DNA of 35,314 bases from positions 1-35,314 of the forward strand of contig DURK01000079.1 in the NCBI GenBank assembly GCA_012837325.1, given 5' to 3'. A program made the translations under genes and the position numbers. The stretch comes from Clostridiales bacterium (GTDB lineage Bacteria > Bacillota > Clostridia > Caldicoprobacterales > DTU083). This document shows positions 1 to 7,913 of the stretch, in pieces (position 1 is the stretch's first letter; the number at the start of each line of letters is the position of its first letter). A model generated the notes under the pieces. It was not told the origin of the DNA, did no database searches, and saw nothing but the letters and a program-made list of their open reading frames with translations.

Positions 1-59
1 CTCCTATTACTTTATTCTTTATTCATACTCAATCCGCTTTTTGACATTGAGTTGATACA

Positions 60-986
60 CTAATGTCTAAAATCCTGATGCATTTCTACAGCCTGCCTGA
101 TATCCTGATACAATTGAATAACAGCGGGATCCTCTTCGCTCACGGGCAAGAATGGCAATCTTGGTTTCCCGATATCACAGCCGTCCAAACGAATGAGAGC
201 CTTGACAACACCATAAAGAGAAGGAAATGACAGCAGACGATAAATAAAGCCTGTTATCGTTGTCTGTAAATCCTGTGCTTTAGAGATCCGATCCTTTCTA
301 ATCAGCTCTTCCAGTGCCAGAAAAAGTTCCGGCATTGCGCCATAGGTGCCTCCGATTCCTGCATCTGCGCCCAGCAGACGACCTGCCAGATATTGCTCAT
401 CAGGACCATTAAATACAATAAAGTCCTTTCCTCCTGCTTGTTTGAAACGAAGAATATCATGAGCTGGGTCAGACGAATTTTTGATGCCTGCCACTCTTTC
501 GTTTTTTAACATGCGTTCAAACAAATTCATGGAAACAGCATATCCTGTAAGCTGTGGAATATTGTATATGAAGAAAGGCAGATCAGCTGCTTCCGTAATT
601 TCCATCCAATGACGATAAATACTCTCCTCACCGGGACGGTAATAAACACAGGGAACAGCTGATGTGGCGTCCGCGCCACTTCGTTCAGCATGACGAGCTA
701 GGTCGGCTGAATGTCTGGTACAAGCTGTACCTACATGTACAATCACAACCATTTTACCGCCTACTTCATCCATTACAGCATCCACTACACGTTTACGTTC
801 TTCATTGTCGAGAAGAAACCCTTCTCCTGTACTGCCACATAAATAAAGATTTTTTACTCCCTTGTTGAGAAAATAGCGGGAAAGAGCCTTTACAGCACTG
901 GTGTCCAATGACCCATCTTTTGCAAAGGGGGTATTGAATGCGACTGTTATATTTCGAAACTTCGATACATTAAATTTAGGCATCAT
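60..986 (-). CDS. DHDPS/N-acetylneuraminate lyase family aldolase
   Basis: This is a class I (Schiff-base) aldolase or dehydratase of the dihydrodipicolinate synthase/NAL superfamily, about 308 residues, the usual length. Visible landmarks are the carboxylate-binding GSTGE motif (residues 51-55), the active-site Tyr141 in YNIP and the Schiff-base Lys169 in AGIKN. The Ser-Thr pair in the first motif is more like lyases of 2-keto-3-deoxy sugar acids than DHDPS, but the substrate cannot be read from sequence. Two adjacent ATGs exist (986 and 983); GGGAG lies 6-9 bases upstream of them, so either may be used. It is the last gene seen in the minus-strand operon that begins at 3598. Its location beside SDRs and an Idh-like enzyme rather than lysine genes points to sugar-acid catabolism (inference). 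Being cytosolic, it would release pyruvate and an aldehyde. Confidence 0.88.
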   Translation of the reverse strand: MMPKFNVSKFRNITVAFNTPFAKDGSLDTSAVKALSRYFLNKGVKNLYLCGSTGEGFLLDNEERKRVVDAVMDEVGGKMVVIVHVGTACTRHSADLARHAERSGADATSAVPCVYYRPGEESIYRHWMEITEAADLPFFIYNIPQLTGYAVSMNLFERMLKNERVAGIKNSSDPAHDILRFKQAGGKDFIVFNGPDEQYLAGRLLGADAGIGGTYGAMPELFLALEELIRKDRISKAQDLQTTITGFIYRLLSFPSLYGVVKALIRLDGCDIGKPRLPFLPVSEEDPAVIQLYQDIRQAVEMHQDFRH

Positions 987-1029
987 GATTCACTCCCTTA
1001 ACTTTATATTTGTATACCTTCTCCATATT

Positions 1030-1827
1030 TTATATGGAGACATAGCCACCGTCTACGGGTATGGACAAACCTGTTATATATGCTGAAGCTTCAGAGGCCA
1101 GAAACAATACAGCACCTTTGATATCACTATCATTGGCAAGACGTCCAAGCTGTGTATGCTTGCTGTAGTTCTCGATAAATCGCTCCGGCGTTCGGTCGGA
1201 TGCAAGTCCGCCGGGGCAAAGTGTGTTAACCCTTACACCATATTTCCCATAATAGCTTGCAGCGTGCCTTGTCCAAGCTGTTATGGCTGATTTATTCAGG
1301 GCGTAATCATGAGAGTATGCCCCTGCAGCCATTTCCGGGTGTCCGTCGTAATTATGCTTTTCTACACCTACAAGACCCATCATTGATCCAAAATTGATAA
1401 TAGAGCCACTCTTTTGCCGAATCATCTGCTCTCCTACCAGCATGGTCATATACAGAAAGCCTGCAGAATTAACCCGCACCGACCAGTCCAAACCACTTTC
1501 TTCCTGGAACCATCCAACGCCATTCCTTGGTATTACACGACTGGCATTTACGAACACATCGATACGTCCTTCTTTTTTTACAACAAGATCAACCATTTTC
1601 TGAATGGATTGCGGATCTTCCTGATGGAATTCAATTATATCAACCATACCGCCTCTTTCTCGAAGCTCAAGAGCTGTATCCTTAGCTGAATCAACCGAAT
1701 GGCTTGCCAAATACAGCCTGGCACCTGCGTCCACCAAAGCTATGGAAGCACCTTTTCCATACATGGCTCTTCCACCTGTAATCAGTGCTATTTTCCCTTT
1801 AAGCGAAAATAGATCCAGTGTATTCAT
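1030..1827 (-). CDS. SDR-family oxidoreductase (SDR A)
   Basis: This is a classical short-chain dehydrogenase/reductase of 265 residues. It has a Rossmann nucleotide loop TGGRAMYGKG (residues 17-26), the catalytic Ser148 (INFGS) and the YALNK motif giving Tyr175 and Lys179. It ends in the family-typical ITGLSIPVDGG segment. The NNAG motif is altered to VNAS. Such enzymes oxidise or reduce a sugar-acid hydroxyl or keto group with NAD(P); the exact substrate is unknown. It lies 14 bases downstream of another SDR (1842-2633) that shares its start (MN-LD-FSL-GK) and its C-terminus (LASxASAYITG), so the two are tandem duplicates. The ATG is preceded by AAGGAA. Confidence is high for the family and low for function. 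Confidence 0.88.
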   Translation of the reverse strand: MNTLDLFSLKGKIALITGGRAMYGKGASIALVDAGARLYLASHSVDSAKDTALELRERGGMVDIIEFHQEDPQSIQKMVDLVVKKEGRIDVFVNASRVIPRNGVGWFQEESGLDWSVRVNSAGFLYMTMLVGEQMIRQKSGSIINFGSMMGLVGVEKHNYDGHPEMAAGAYSHDYALNKSAITAWTRHAASYYGKYGVRVNTLCPGGLASDRTPERFIENYSKHTQLGRLANDSDIKGAVLFLASEASAYITGLSIPVDGGYVSI

Positions 1828-1841
1828 GTATCAATTCCTTT

Positions 1842-2633
1842 CTATTTGGCTGTGTAACCACCATCTACAGGCAAAGTTATACCGGTTATATACGCAGATG
1901 CATCCGAAGCAAGAAAAACCACTGCAGCCTTAATGTCCCGTGCAGTTGCCAGACGTTTTAGATGGGAATGTCTGATAAAAGCTTTCGAAAAACCTTCAGG
2001 AACATTTTCTGCCAATGGTGCATAAGCAATGCAATTGCATCTTGCATTATGCTCTCCAAGATATCCGGCAGCTTGACGTACATAGTTTACATAGGAACCC
2101 TTCACAAAACCATAGTTTAAGGAAAAATCCTGTTCGAATTTTTCCGGGGTGTTTATGTAGTTCTGCCGATCGAAGCCTACCAGTGCAGCATAATCCGAAA
2201 CAAAGATCATGGAACCAAAACCCTGAGCGGCCATAATCAAACCAAGATGCTTCACTGTTAACATCAACCCCAATTGAGTGCGTTTGAGGTTCTCATATAT
2301 CGCAGCAAAACCATGTACCCAACCTTTCAGCAGAGAATTGGAACCATTGTCTACATAAATATCAAGGGTTCCCATTTTGATCCTTACTACATGAGACAGT
2401 TCTTCCGCATTCGACTCTTTCCCCTGATGATAAGTAATGATCCCATGAATTTGGTGCCCTGCATCATGTAATCTGGCTGCCAATGCCTCCATTCCATCCT
2501 TGTCTTCCCCGCAAAACCAGACTTCAGCACCAGCTTCGCAAAGGCCAGCTGCAATTTCTTCACCATATATGTATTGGGGTGAGTAAATTAGTGCTTTTTT
2601 ACCTGTTAAAGAAAAACAATCCAATATGTTCAT
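1842..2633 (-). CDS. Divergent SDR-family protein with lost nucleotide-loop glycines (SDR B)
   Basis: A 263-residue SDR-fold protein. The catalytic-type residues are kept (Ser146 in IFVSD; Tyr174 and Lys178 in YGFVK), as is the C-terminal ITGITLPVDGG. The TGGxxxGxG cofactor loop is replaced by YSPQYIYGE (residues 17-25), keeping only Gly24, and the NNAG element reads DNGS. It is therefore either an SDR with altered cofactor binding or a non-catalytic partner of the neighbouring SDR A, with which it forms a tandem duplicate. The frame is intact over the full length, so this is not simple decay. Its ATG overlaps the TGA of the upstream Idh-like gene by 4 bases (ATGA), indicating translational coupling. 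Function is not known. Confidence 0.85.
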   Translation of the reverse strand: MNILDCFSLTGKKALIYSPQYIYGEEIAAGLCEAGAEVWFCGEDKDGMEALAARLHDAGHQIHGIITYHQGKESNAEELSHVVRIKMGTLDIYVDNGSNSLLKGWVHGFAAIYENLKRTQLGLMLTVKHLGLIMAAQGFGSMIFVSDYAALVGFDRQNYINTPEKFEQDFSLNYGFVKGSYVNYVRQAAGYLGEHNARCNCIAYAPLAENVPEGFSKAFIRHSHLKRLATARDIKAAVVFLASDASAYITGITLPVDGGYTAK

Positions 2634-3598
2634 AATATCTCCTTGATTTCAGAAAGCAGAACTTTTCTTCCGCCTTGTTCACGGCTTATGATACCGCCAA
2701 TAACCAGCTTCATTAGTTCAATGGTTTCTGTAAACGGAAAGGGTTCTTGGCCGGTTCGCAGATAATGAACAAACTTGTCCATTTGTTTTTTAAAAGAGTA
2801 GTAGGAATCGTTGTCGGTAATAATCTTGTTTCCACTGCTTCCTATCAGCAGGGTGATACCAAAAGCACCATACATTTCATCTGAAAGCGGTATATGGACA
2901 TCACATCCTGTTTTATGCGTAATATGAACCATGTTTCGCTCATATGTGCCTGTATTTTGAATGGATAAAAAGCCCTCCCCCAGAAGCGGGAAGACTCCCT
3001 CCAGGGCATGAATGCCATATGTCTCCCATTTTTTACACATAGGCTTGCATATGAACATAAGTTTGCCAATCTCATAATGATGATTAAAGTATGGTTCCAT
3101 TGACTTTGAATATCTCAAGGAAGAAGAGGAAATAAAATGTTTTCCTTCCTTATGCCACTTAACAAAAGTTCGAAGATCTTCTTCATTATCCACCATGGGT
3201 TTGTCGATAAACATAGGAATATCTGCTTCCATAAAGGGGCGGCATCTTTCCACATGTTCTGAACCGATATCCGTTGCACAGATAACCGCATCAACCCGGC
3301 CAATCATTTCCTCAGGATTGTCTACAATATTTGATATGAATGAGCAGCGGGCCACATCCTCTGCATCAGCTCGATTTTGGCAATAGATATGTGTAATATG
3401 AGCCCCTGGAATTCCCAGGGTTTCCTTTGGTTGTTTGTTTAAGTACGCAGGAATGCCCGGGAAAGGACAATTATCCATCCGCTCCCGGTCGTAGCCGTTA
3501 AACATTGCACTCCAGGAATAAGGGTGGCCGTTTCCTTCTGTCATGCCTAGGATCCCAATTCGAAGTTCTTTATTTCCTAATGGCCAAACACCGGTCAC
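2630..3598 (-). CDS. Gfo/Idh/MocA-like oxidoreductase
   Basis: A 322-residue protein with an N-terminal Rossmann segment (LRIGILGMTEGNGH, about residues 12-25), a second strand ending in DAVICATDIGSEH, and FIDKPM, where the Lys of the EKP-like motif of this family is expected. It is probably an NAD(P)-dependent dehydrogenase on a sugar or sugar-acid. The glycine motif is unusual: an NGHPYSW insertion replaces the common GxGxxG. The only start that retains the first strand is GTG at 3598, with GAGGAG about 11 bases upstream; a three-codon ATG-AAG-TGA overlaps this start out of frame. It is the first gene of the minus-strand operon 3598-60 and diverges from the aldolase at 3862 across a promoter-rich 263-base gap. 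Confidence 0.8.
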   Translation of the reverse strand: MTGVWPLGNKELRIGILGMTEGNGHPYSWSAMFNGYDRERMDNCPFPGIPAYLNKQPKETLGIPGAHITHIYCQNRADAEDVARCSFISNIVDNPEEMIGRVDAVICATDIGSEHVERCRPFMEADIPMFIDKPMVDNEEDLRTFVKWHKEGKHFISSSSLRYSKSMEPYFNHHYEIGKLMFICKPMCKKWETYGIHALEGVFPLLGEGFLSIQNTGTYERNMVHITHKTGCDVHIPLSDEMYGAFGITLLIGSSGNKIITDNDSYYSFKKQMDKFVHYLRTGQEPFPFTETIELMKLVIGGIISREQGGRKVLLSEIKEIL

Positions 3599-3664
3599 TT
3601 CATGTCACACTCCTCAAGAATGTCAGATTTGTATTGCCTGTGAAATTCGGAATCTTTCTTTTAT

Positions 3665-3692
3665 AGTATATCGTAATAGCAATTTTTTTCAA
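3665..3692 (-). promoter_or_regulatory. Putative promoter for the Idh-SDR-SDR-aldolase operon
   Basis: Read on the minus strand, TTGAAA is followed by a 16-base spacer and TATACT, about 65 bases before the GTG start at 3598. The -10 lies within a TATAGTATA palindromic 9-mer (3662-3670) that recurs in the divergent promoter at 3811-3819. The assignment rests on consensus matching only. Confidence 0.5.
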
Positions 3693-3792
3693 CTATTTTC
3701 GATTATGAAAGTAAATCGCACATCAATTTACAATTTTATTAACAGAACTTTGGAAAAACAAAACTCATTATTTCATTTTGCGGTTTGTAATG

Positions 3793-3821
3793 TTTTCATA
3801 TGCCAATTATTATAGTATAAT
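3793..3821 (+). promoter_or_regulatory. Putative promoter for the aldolase-AKR-SDR operon, with overlapping palindrome
   Basis: TTTTCA is followed by 17 bases and a perfect TATAAT, ending about 40 bases before the aldolase ATG at 3862. The -10 sits in a perfect palindrome, TTATTATA-G-TATAATAA (3807-3823), which could be an operator or just symmetric AT-rich promoter DNA. Confidence 0.55.
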
Positions 3822-3861
3822 AACTACTATGCAAGTCGATAAATTTAAGGAGGAAAACAAA

Positions 3862-4659
3862 ATGAATATGAGACCCAGCAGGGTTCTTCGAAAAATGAGG
3901 GAAGGTTACGTCGCTACTTGCGTAAAACTAAATTCCAGTGATCATCGCATCGCAGAACTGGCGGCAATGTGCGGTTTTGATTGTGTGTGGGTTGACTTAG
4001 AGCATGTTCCCAATGGCATGCACTCAATAGAAAAAGCTGTGTTGGCTACAAAAATATACGACTGTGATCTTCTGACCCGTGTATCTCGGGGTGGCTACAG
4101 TGACTATATCAGGCCCCTGGAAGCGGACAGTACGGGCATTATGGTTCCACATCTAATGAGCCTTGAGGATGCAAAATATGTACAGTATTATACAAAATTC
4201 CATCCCATCGGCAGACGTCCCATTGACGGAGGAAACGCTGATGGAAAGTACTGTCTGATAGATGCAAAAGAATATATGAAACAGGCAAACGAACAACGTT
4301 TTGTAGTCGTACAGATTGAAGATCCGGAACCCTTAACCGAGTTAGAAGAAATCTGCCAATTGCCAGGAATTGACATGATATTCTTCGGTCCTGCGGACTT
4401 CAGTCAGGGAGCAGGCATTCCATGTGAATGGGACAACCCTTATATAGATCAAACTCGTAGACTTGTTGCCAAAACTGCAAGAAAATACGGCAAATTTGCC
4501 GGCACTGTTGGAGGAACGGGCAACTTCAGCGACCTGGTCAAAATGGGCTATAACTTTATTAATCTTGGTGCCGATGTCATTGCACTGGCTGCATATTTTC
4601 AAGATATCGTTTCCAAGTGCGAGGGAAAGAAAGCCGTTACTGTGGATGAAATCGAATAG
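3862..4659 (+). CDS. HpcH/HpaI-type class II aldolase
   Basis: A 265-residue metal-dependent aldolase of the HpcH/HpaI (2,4-dihydroxyhept-2-ene-1,7-dioate / 2-keto-3-deoxy-sugar-acid) family. The pattern VWVDLEHVPNG gives the catalytic His48. Arg73 lies in LTRVSRG, the metal ligand Glu153 in VVQIED and Asp179 in FFGPADFS, matching the spacing of His/Arg/Glu/Asp known in HpaI aldolases. It would cleave a 2-keto-3-deoxy acid to pyruvate and an aldehyde. ATG 3862 is chosen because AAGGAGG stands 8 bases before it (3847-3853); an upstream in-frame ATG at 3778 has no such site and would run through the promoter. It is the first gene of a plus-strand operon followed 10 bases later by an aldo/keto reductase. 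Confidence 0.88.
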   Translation: MNMRPSRVLRKMREGYVATCVKLNSSDHRIAELAAMCGFDCVWVDLEHVPNGMHSIEKAVLATKIYDCDLLTRVSRGGYSDYIRPLEADSTGIMVPHLMSLEDAKYVQYYTKFHPIGRRPIDGGNADGKYCLIDAKEYMKQANEQRFVVVQIEDPEPLTELEEICQLPGIDMIFFGPADFSQGAGIPCEWDNPYIDQTRRLVAKTARKYGKFAGTVGGTGNFSDLVKMGYNFINLGADVIALAAYFQDIVSKCEGKKAVTVDEIE

Positions 4660-4669
4660 GAGAGAAAAA

Positions 4670-5620
4670 ATGAAATACACTGAACTTGCTGGACAAAAAG
4701 TGTCCAATATGTCTCTTGGAACGGTGCAGTTAGGCCTGAATTATGGAATAGCCAACCGCTATGGTAAACCTGACAAACAAAAAAGCTATTCCCTGCTAAA
4801 CGAAGCTTTGAAAAACGGCATAACTTCGCTTGATACCGCCCGTGGATACGGAGACTCAGAGCAGGTTATAGGCGGTTTTTTCAAGCAAAGTGACTTGAAA
4901 GGCAAAATTCCCTTCATCACGACCAAGTGCTTTACCACTGTTCCCGCCGGTTCGCCTGATGCAGTTGTAGAAAAAGAAATCATTGACTCAGTTGAGACCT
5001 CCCTGACAAATCTAGGTCTTAATAAGGTGAATTGTATTCTATTGCATCGACCGGATGACATGATCAAACACGGAAGCATTGTACCTAAAACCCTGGAAAG
5101 ACTTATAAAACGCGGCTATACGGATATCACCGGCGCATCCATATATCAGCCAGAAGAAGTAGAAACCATGCTTCAAAATGACCTATATGGTGCGATTCAA
5201 ATACCCATGAGTCTTTTTGACCAAAAGCTTTTACATGGTGGTTATCTAAAACGACTGAAGGAAAGAGGAATTGGTGTATTTGTGCGCAGTGTCTTCCTGC
5301 AGGGTCTGTTCTTTCTCAATCCCGATCAAATTGATAACCCAGATCTTAAAGTTCATGCAGCACCGCATCTGAAAACCCTTAGAAAGCTTGCTGAAAAAGC
5401 GGATATGAGTTTGGCACAGTTTGCCATTTCTTTTATACGGGATTTGCCTGGCGTAACCAGTCTGGTGTTAGGTGCAGAAACACCTGAACAAGTAAAAGAA
5501 AACATAGCATTGATCGATGGTCCCGTCATTGATGATGAACTCCGAAATGTAGCCTATCATTCTTTTTCAGATGTAAATTTAAAGGCAATTATGTCCGTTT
5601 TATCCGGGCCAAAAAAATAA
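4670..5620 (+). CDS. Aldo/keto reductase
   Basis: A 316-residue (beta/alpha)8 NADP(H)-dependent oxidoreductase. The family tetrad is visible: Asp55 and Tyr60 in SLDTARGYGDSE, Lys86 in FITTKC and His126 in ILLHRPD. The C-terminal LVLGAETPEQVKEN is the usual cofactor-binding part. The start at 4670 follows AGGAGA (4658-4663), which overlaps the stop of the aldolase gene; a longer in-frame start inside the aldolase gene is unsupported. In context it may reduce the aldehyde released by the upstream aldolase, or oxidise the sugar substrate (inference). Similar AKRs also occur in sugar-biosynthesis clusters, so direction is uncertain. Confidence 0.88.
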   Translation: MKYTELAGQKVSNMSLGTVQLGLNYGIANRYGKPDKQKSYSLLNEALKNGITSLDTARGYGDSEQVIGGFFKQSDLKGKIPFITTKCFTTVPAGSPDAVVEKEIIDSVETSLTNLGLNKVNCILLHRPDDMIKHGSIVPKTLERLIKRGYTDITGASIYQPEEVETMLQNDLYGAIQIPMSLFDQKLLHGGYLKRLKERGIGVFVRSVFLQGLFFLNPDQIDNPDLKVHAAPHLKTLRKLAEKADMSLAQFAISFIRDLPGVTSLVLGAETPEQVKENIALIDGPVIDDELRNVAYHSFSDVNLKAIMSVLSGPKK

Positions 5621-5650
5621 TATCAAAATATGATCGAGGAGGAAAACAAC

Positions 5651-6427
5651 GTGAATATATTTGATCTCAGCAGCAAAAATATTGTTATGTTTGGAGGCAG
5701 TGGATATTTGGGCAGTGCAACGGCTAAGGCGATGCTGGATCTAGGGGCAAAGGTTCTGATAGCGGATCGCTTCCCTGACTATGCACTGAAAAATGTAAAG
5801 CATTTGGAGGATAACCCAAACTGCATACTTTATGAATGTGATTTGCAGGACACCAATCAAATTCGAGGAGCTTATAACAAGTGTGTGGAATCTTTCGGAG
5901 GTTTTAATGCGATGGTGAATTTAGCCACCTTTGGCCCTTCCAACTCCGTAGAGAAAATGACGGATGAAGAATGGGCTTTGGGAATGGAAGGCACCATTAA
6001 CACCTCTTTTCGTGCCATACGGGAATGCGTCCCGTTTTTTGAAAAAAATCACAACAGCTGCATTGTCAATACCGGTTCCATGTACGGCGTGGTATCACCA
6101 GATTACCGCATTTACGGGACCAGCGGGCAGAACAATCCTGCCAATTACGGCGCAGGCAAAGCTGCTGTGATTATGCTGACCAAGTATTGCGCCGCACATT
6201 TGGCCCCAAAGAATATCCGGGTTAATTGTGTTACTCCCGGTCCCTTCCCGGATGACCGGAAGCTTCCCCCAAAAGAATTTCTTCAGGCACTGTCCGACAA
6301 AACTATGTTGGGGAGAGTTGGGAAAAACCATGAAATTGCCGGTGCATACTGCTACCTTGTTTCAGATGCAGCTTCCTTTACCACCGGTGCAAATTTGATA
6401 GTAGACGGCGGCTGGACTGCATGGTAA
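5651..6427 (+). CDS. SDR-family oxidoreductase (SDR C)
   Basis: A 258-residue SDR with nucleotide loop GGSGYLG (15-21), Ser143 (NTGSMYG), Tyr166-x3-Lys170 (YGAGK) and C-terminal VDGGWTAW. The NNAG motif is replaced by VNLA. GTG 5651 is preferred over the in-frame ATG at 5630 because GAGGAGG (5636-5642) lies 8 bases before the GTG and would itself be coding if ATG 5630 were used. The resulting N-terminus (MNIFDLSSKN) also matches those of the other SDRs in this region. It is the last gene of the plus-strand operon begun at 3862 and is followed by a strong terminator. Substrate is unknown; it is presumably a sugar-acid intermediate. Confidence 0.87.
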   Translation: MNIFDLSSKNIVMFGGSGYLGSATAKAMLDLGAKVLIADRFPDYALKNVKHLEDNPNCILYECDLQDTNQIRGAYNKCVESFGGFNAMVNLATFGPSNSVEKMTDEEWALGMEGTINTSFRAIRECVPFFEKNHNSCIVNTGSMYGVVSPDYRIYGTSGQNNPANYGAGKAAVIMLTKYCAAHLAPKNIRVNCVTPGPFPDDRKLPPKEFLQALSDKTMLGRVGKNHEIAGAYCYLVSDAASFTTGANLIVDGGWTAW

Positions 6428-6445
6428 TCATCCCTGATGCAGAAC

Positions 6446-6481
6446 GAAAAAGGCCTTGATTTTCATCAAGGCCTTTTTTTA
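6446..6481. terminator. Bidirectional rho-independent terminator
   Basis: A perfect 11-base-pair stem (AAGGCCTTGAT / ATCAAGGCCTT, 6450-6475) has a TTTC loop, a T-run to the right and an A-run to the left. It sits between convergent operons, so it can serve both strands. Confidence 0.92.
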
Positions 6482-6486
6482 TCCTA

Positions 6487-6957
6487 TTATTTGTTTGTTT
6501 CTACACGTACTTTTGCAATGAGCTTTTTCACATTGCTGCTCTCATTCCACAATTGCCCTGCACAATGTGCATCTTGAGGCATAAAAATTGCGATAAACCC
6601 TGCAGGAAACCTTACCACGCAAGCATCCTCATCAATTTTACCTAAGCAGGCTTCAATTGAGGAGTCATACTCACGGGTAATGTTGATTACTTCCTCAAGT
6701 GGTTTATAATAAAAGGCTTCTTCTCCTTCCGCTACGTACATAACATCAATATACTCCCTGTGAGCCTCAAACAGCGGATTTTCTGACGGTGCTGTAGTAT
6801 AAGTGTTTCTTACAACGTATACGTTTTTCCCATCCAACTCAACAACACTGTTTTCATGTTGGGATGAATCATAGCACTCGAAATATTTTAACGCCTTTTC
6901 GATTCCCTTGCCAAGTCCATAATAGCTCTCAGCATTTTTCAAACTGTCAAATACCAT
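6487..6957 (-). CDS. YhcH/YjgK/YiaL (EbgC-like) family protein
   Basis: A 156-residue cupin-like protein of the DUF386 family. Family hallmarks are MVFDSLKNA at the start, FEAHREYIDVMYVAEGEE in the middle (with metal-ligand type His and Glu) and MPQDAHCAG near the end. Members occur in sialic acid, alginate and galactoside clusters, where anomerase or isomerase roles have been proposed. That supports a sugar or sugar-acid substrate for this locus. ATG 6957 is preceded by AGGAGG. It is the last gene of the minus-strand operon 9591-6487 and ends at the bidirectional terminator. Confidence 0.85.
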   Translation of the reverse strand: MVFDSLKNAESYYGLGKGIEKALKYFECYDSSQHENSVVELDGKNVYVVRNTYTTAPSENPLFEAHREYIDVMYVAEGEEAFYYKPLEEVINITREYDSSIEACLGKIDEDACVVRFPAGFIAIFMPQDAHCAGQLWNESSNVKKLIAKVRVETNK

Positions 6958-6968
6958 TGATATGCCTC

Positions 6969-7409
6969 CTACTTCTTAGGCACATAGAATTTTATTCTAC
7001 ATTTTGCCTTGTCGGTTTCAGAGTAGTCCTCTTCCGACTCCAGACCGTATTCTTTCAGTAAAGGGGCATATAGATGGGCACAGTGCCCACAGTAATCGTG
7101 GTAAGATTCCATATGCGTCAGTTGATTTAAAAGACCCTTTGAAGGACAGTAATGCATGATTATTTCAAATTCCTGCTCTTCTTCGTCATAGGTGATGGTG
7201 AAATCTGCGGCTTCTTCATTCAACGCTTTGGTCCAGTAATCCCAACATCCTTCGATGCCTTTTTCTTTCACCAGTTCTCCAAGTCTGGGTTCAACATACT
7301 CTTTTGATATATGCTGCCAGTAACGAACAACTGCAGCATGATCAGCTTTATCTTCTATATATTTGAAAAGTTCACTGTATAAAGGTATAAACTCTGTACA
7401 TGATAACAC
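6969..7409 (-). CDS. Unknown small Cys-containing protein, paralogue of its upstream neighbour
   Basis: I do not recognise this 146-residue protein. It is soluble, acidic and has no signal peptide. It contains a Cys-Pro pair (88-89) and a YCGHC segment (106-110). Its layout parallels the neighbouring 157-residue protein: a Y-x-x-P helix, then K-E-K-G, an acidic stretch, the CP pair, and a C-terminal strand rich in R, K, F and Y (CRIKFYVPKK versus AYRFFRRCF). The start is GTG 7409, directly after the TAA of the upstream gene, with AGGAGGTG inside the upstream coding end. It is probably translationally coupled. The function may be enzymatic (for example a small thiol-dependent hydrolase), but that is speculation. 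Confidence 0.75.
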   Translation of the reverse strand: MLSCTEFIPLYSELFKYIEDKADHAAVVRYWQHISKEYVEPRLGELVKEKGIEGCWDYWTKALNEEAADFTITYDEEEQEFEIIMHYCPSKGLLNQLTHMESYHDYCGHCAHLYAPLLKEYGLESEEDYSETDKAKCRIKFYVPKK

Positions 7410-7883
7410 TTAGAAGCACCTCCTGAAGAATCGGTATGCTGCTTTTCCGGTCTCGATATCATAGTGAATCAATTCAAAGCCCAAATCAGCATTATCAGCA
7501 ATTGTCTCATTTACTGTACGAGTTTCTTCGATATACCATTTGGATGGTGTATGCCCGATGCTCTTCATATAAGCAATCGCAGGACATCGAGAAACCTCCA
7601 CCAGCAGTTCATCATCTTTTATAGTTGTCTTCAATACTTCACTGGCTTCCTCTATTTCATATATGCTCTCGATGTGTTCTTTTAAGGCAGCAAGGCCTCT
7701 TTCCTTGATGTCTGCAATCAAAGGAGAATAGTATGAAGTTGTAAAGCGGCGCAGGTATTCTTTGACACCGTTGTCACCATATCTTTCACCGACATATTGA
7801 ATTCCGAGATCGCCTGAAACATGAAAGTCCCGATGCAGGTATTTATTGTCTGCAGCCCTTCTATCCATCACTCTCTTTGCCAT
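7410..7883 (-). CDS. Unknown small protein in the sugar-acid operon
   Basis: I do not recognise this 157-residue soluble protein. Visible features are a His-rich YLHRDFH segment (15-21), a helical YGDNGVKEYLRRF region, a Cys-Pro pair (100-101) in VSRCPAIAYMKSIG, and a basic aromatic C-terminus. It looks like a diverged paralogue of the next gene (6969-7409). ATG 7883 is chosen because AAGGAAGG lies about 8 bases upstream; an in-frame GTG three codons earlier overlaps that site. It sits between SDR D and its paralogue, 30 bases after the SDR stop, so it belongs to the aldolase-SDR-YhcH operon. A distant similarity in layout to the ATC-hydrolase-like family (CP pair, then a basic C-terminal strand) is only an impression. 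Confidence 0.72.
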   Translation of the reverse strand: MAKRVMDRRAADNKYLHRDFHVSGDLGIQYVGERYGDNGVKEYLRRFTTSYYSPLIADIKERGLAALKEHIESIYEIEEASEVLKTTIKDDELLVEVSRCPAIAYMKSIGHTPSKWYIEETRTVNETIADNADLGFELIHYDIETGKAAYRFFRRCF

Positions 7884-7913
7884 AATAATCACCTTCCTTA
7901 TCTAATTGTACAT

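Noticed and set aside
3595-3603. A three-codon ATG-AAG-TGA overlapping the GTG start of the Idh-like gene, as a regulatory leader peptide
   Set aside because: It is too short to judge and is likely chance.
3778-3861. A longer N-terminus for the HpcH-type aldolase
   Set aside because: The extension would run through the TATAAT promoter, lacks a ribosome site and has no counterpart in the family, whereas AAGGAGG precedes ATG 3862.
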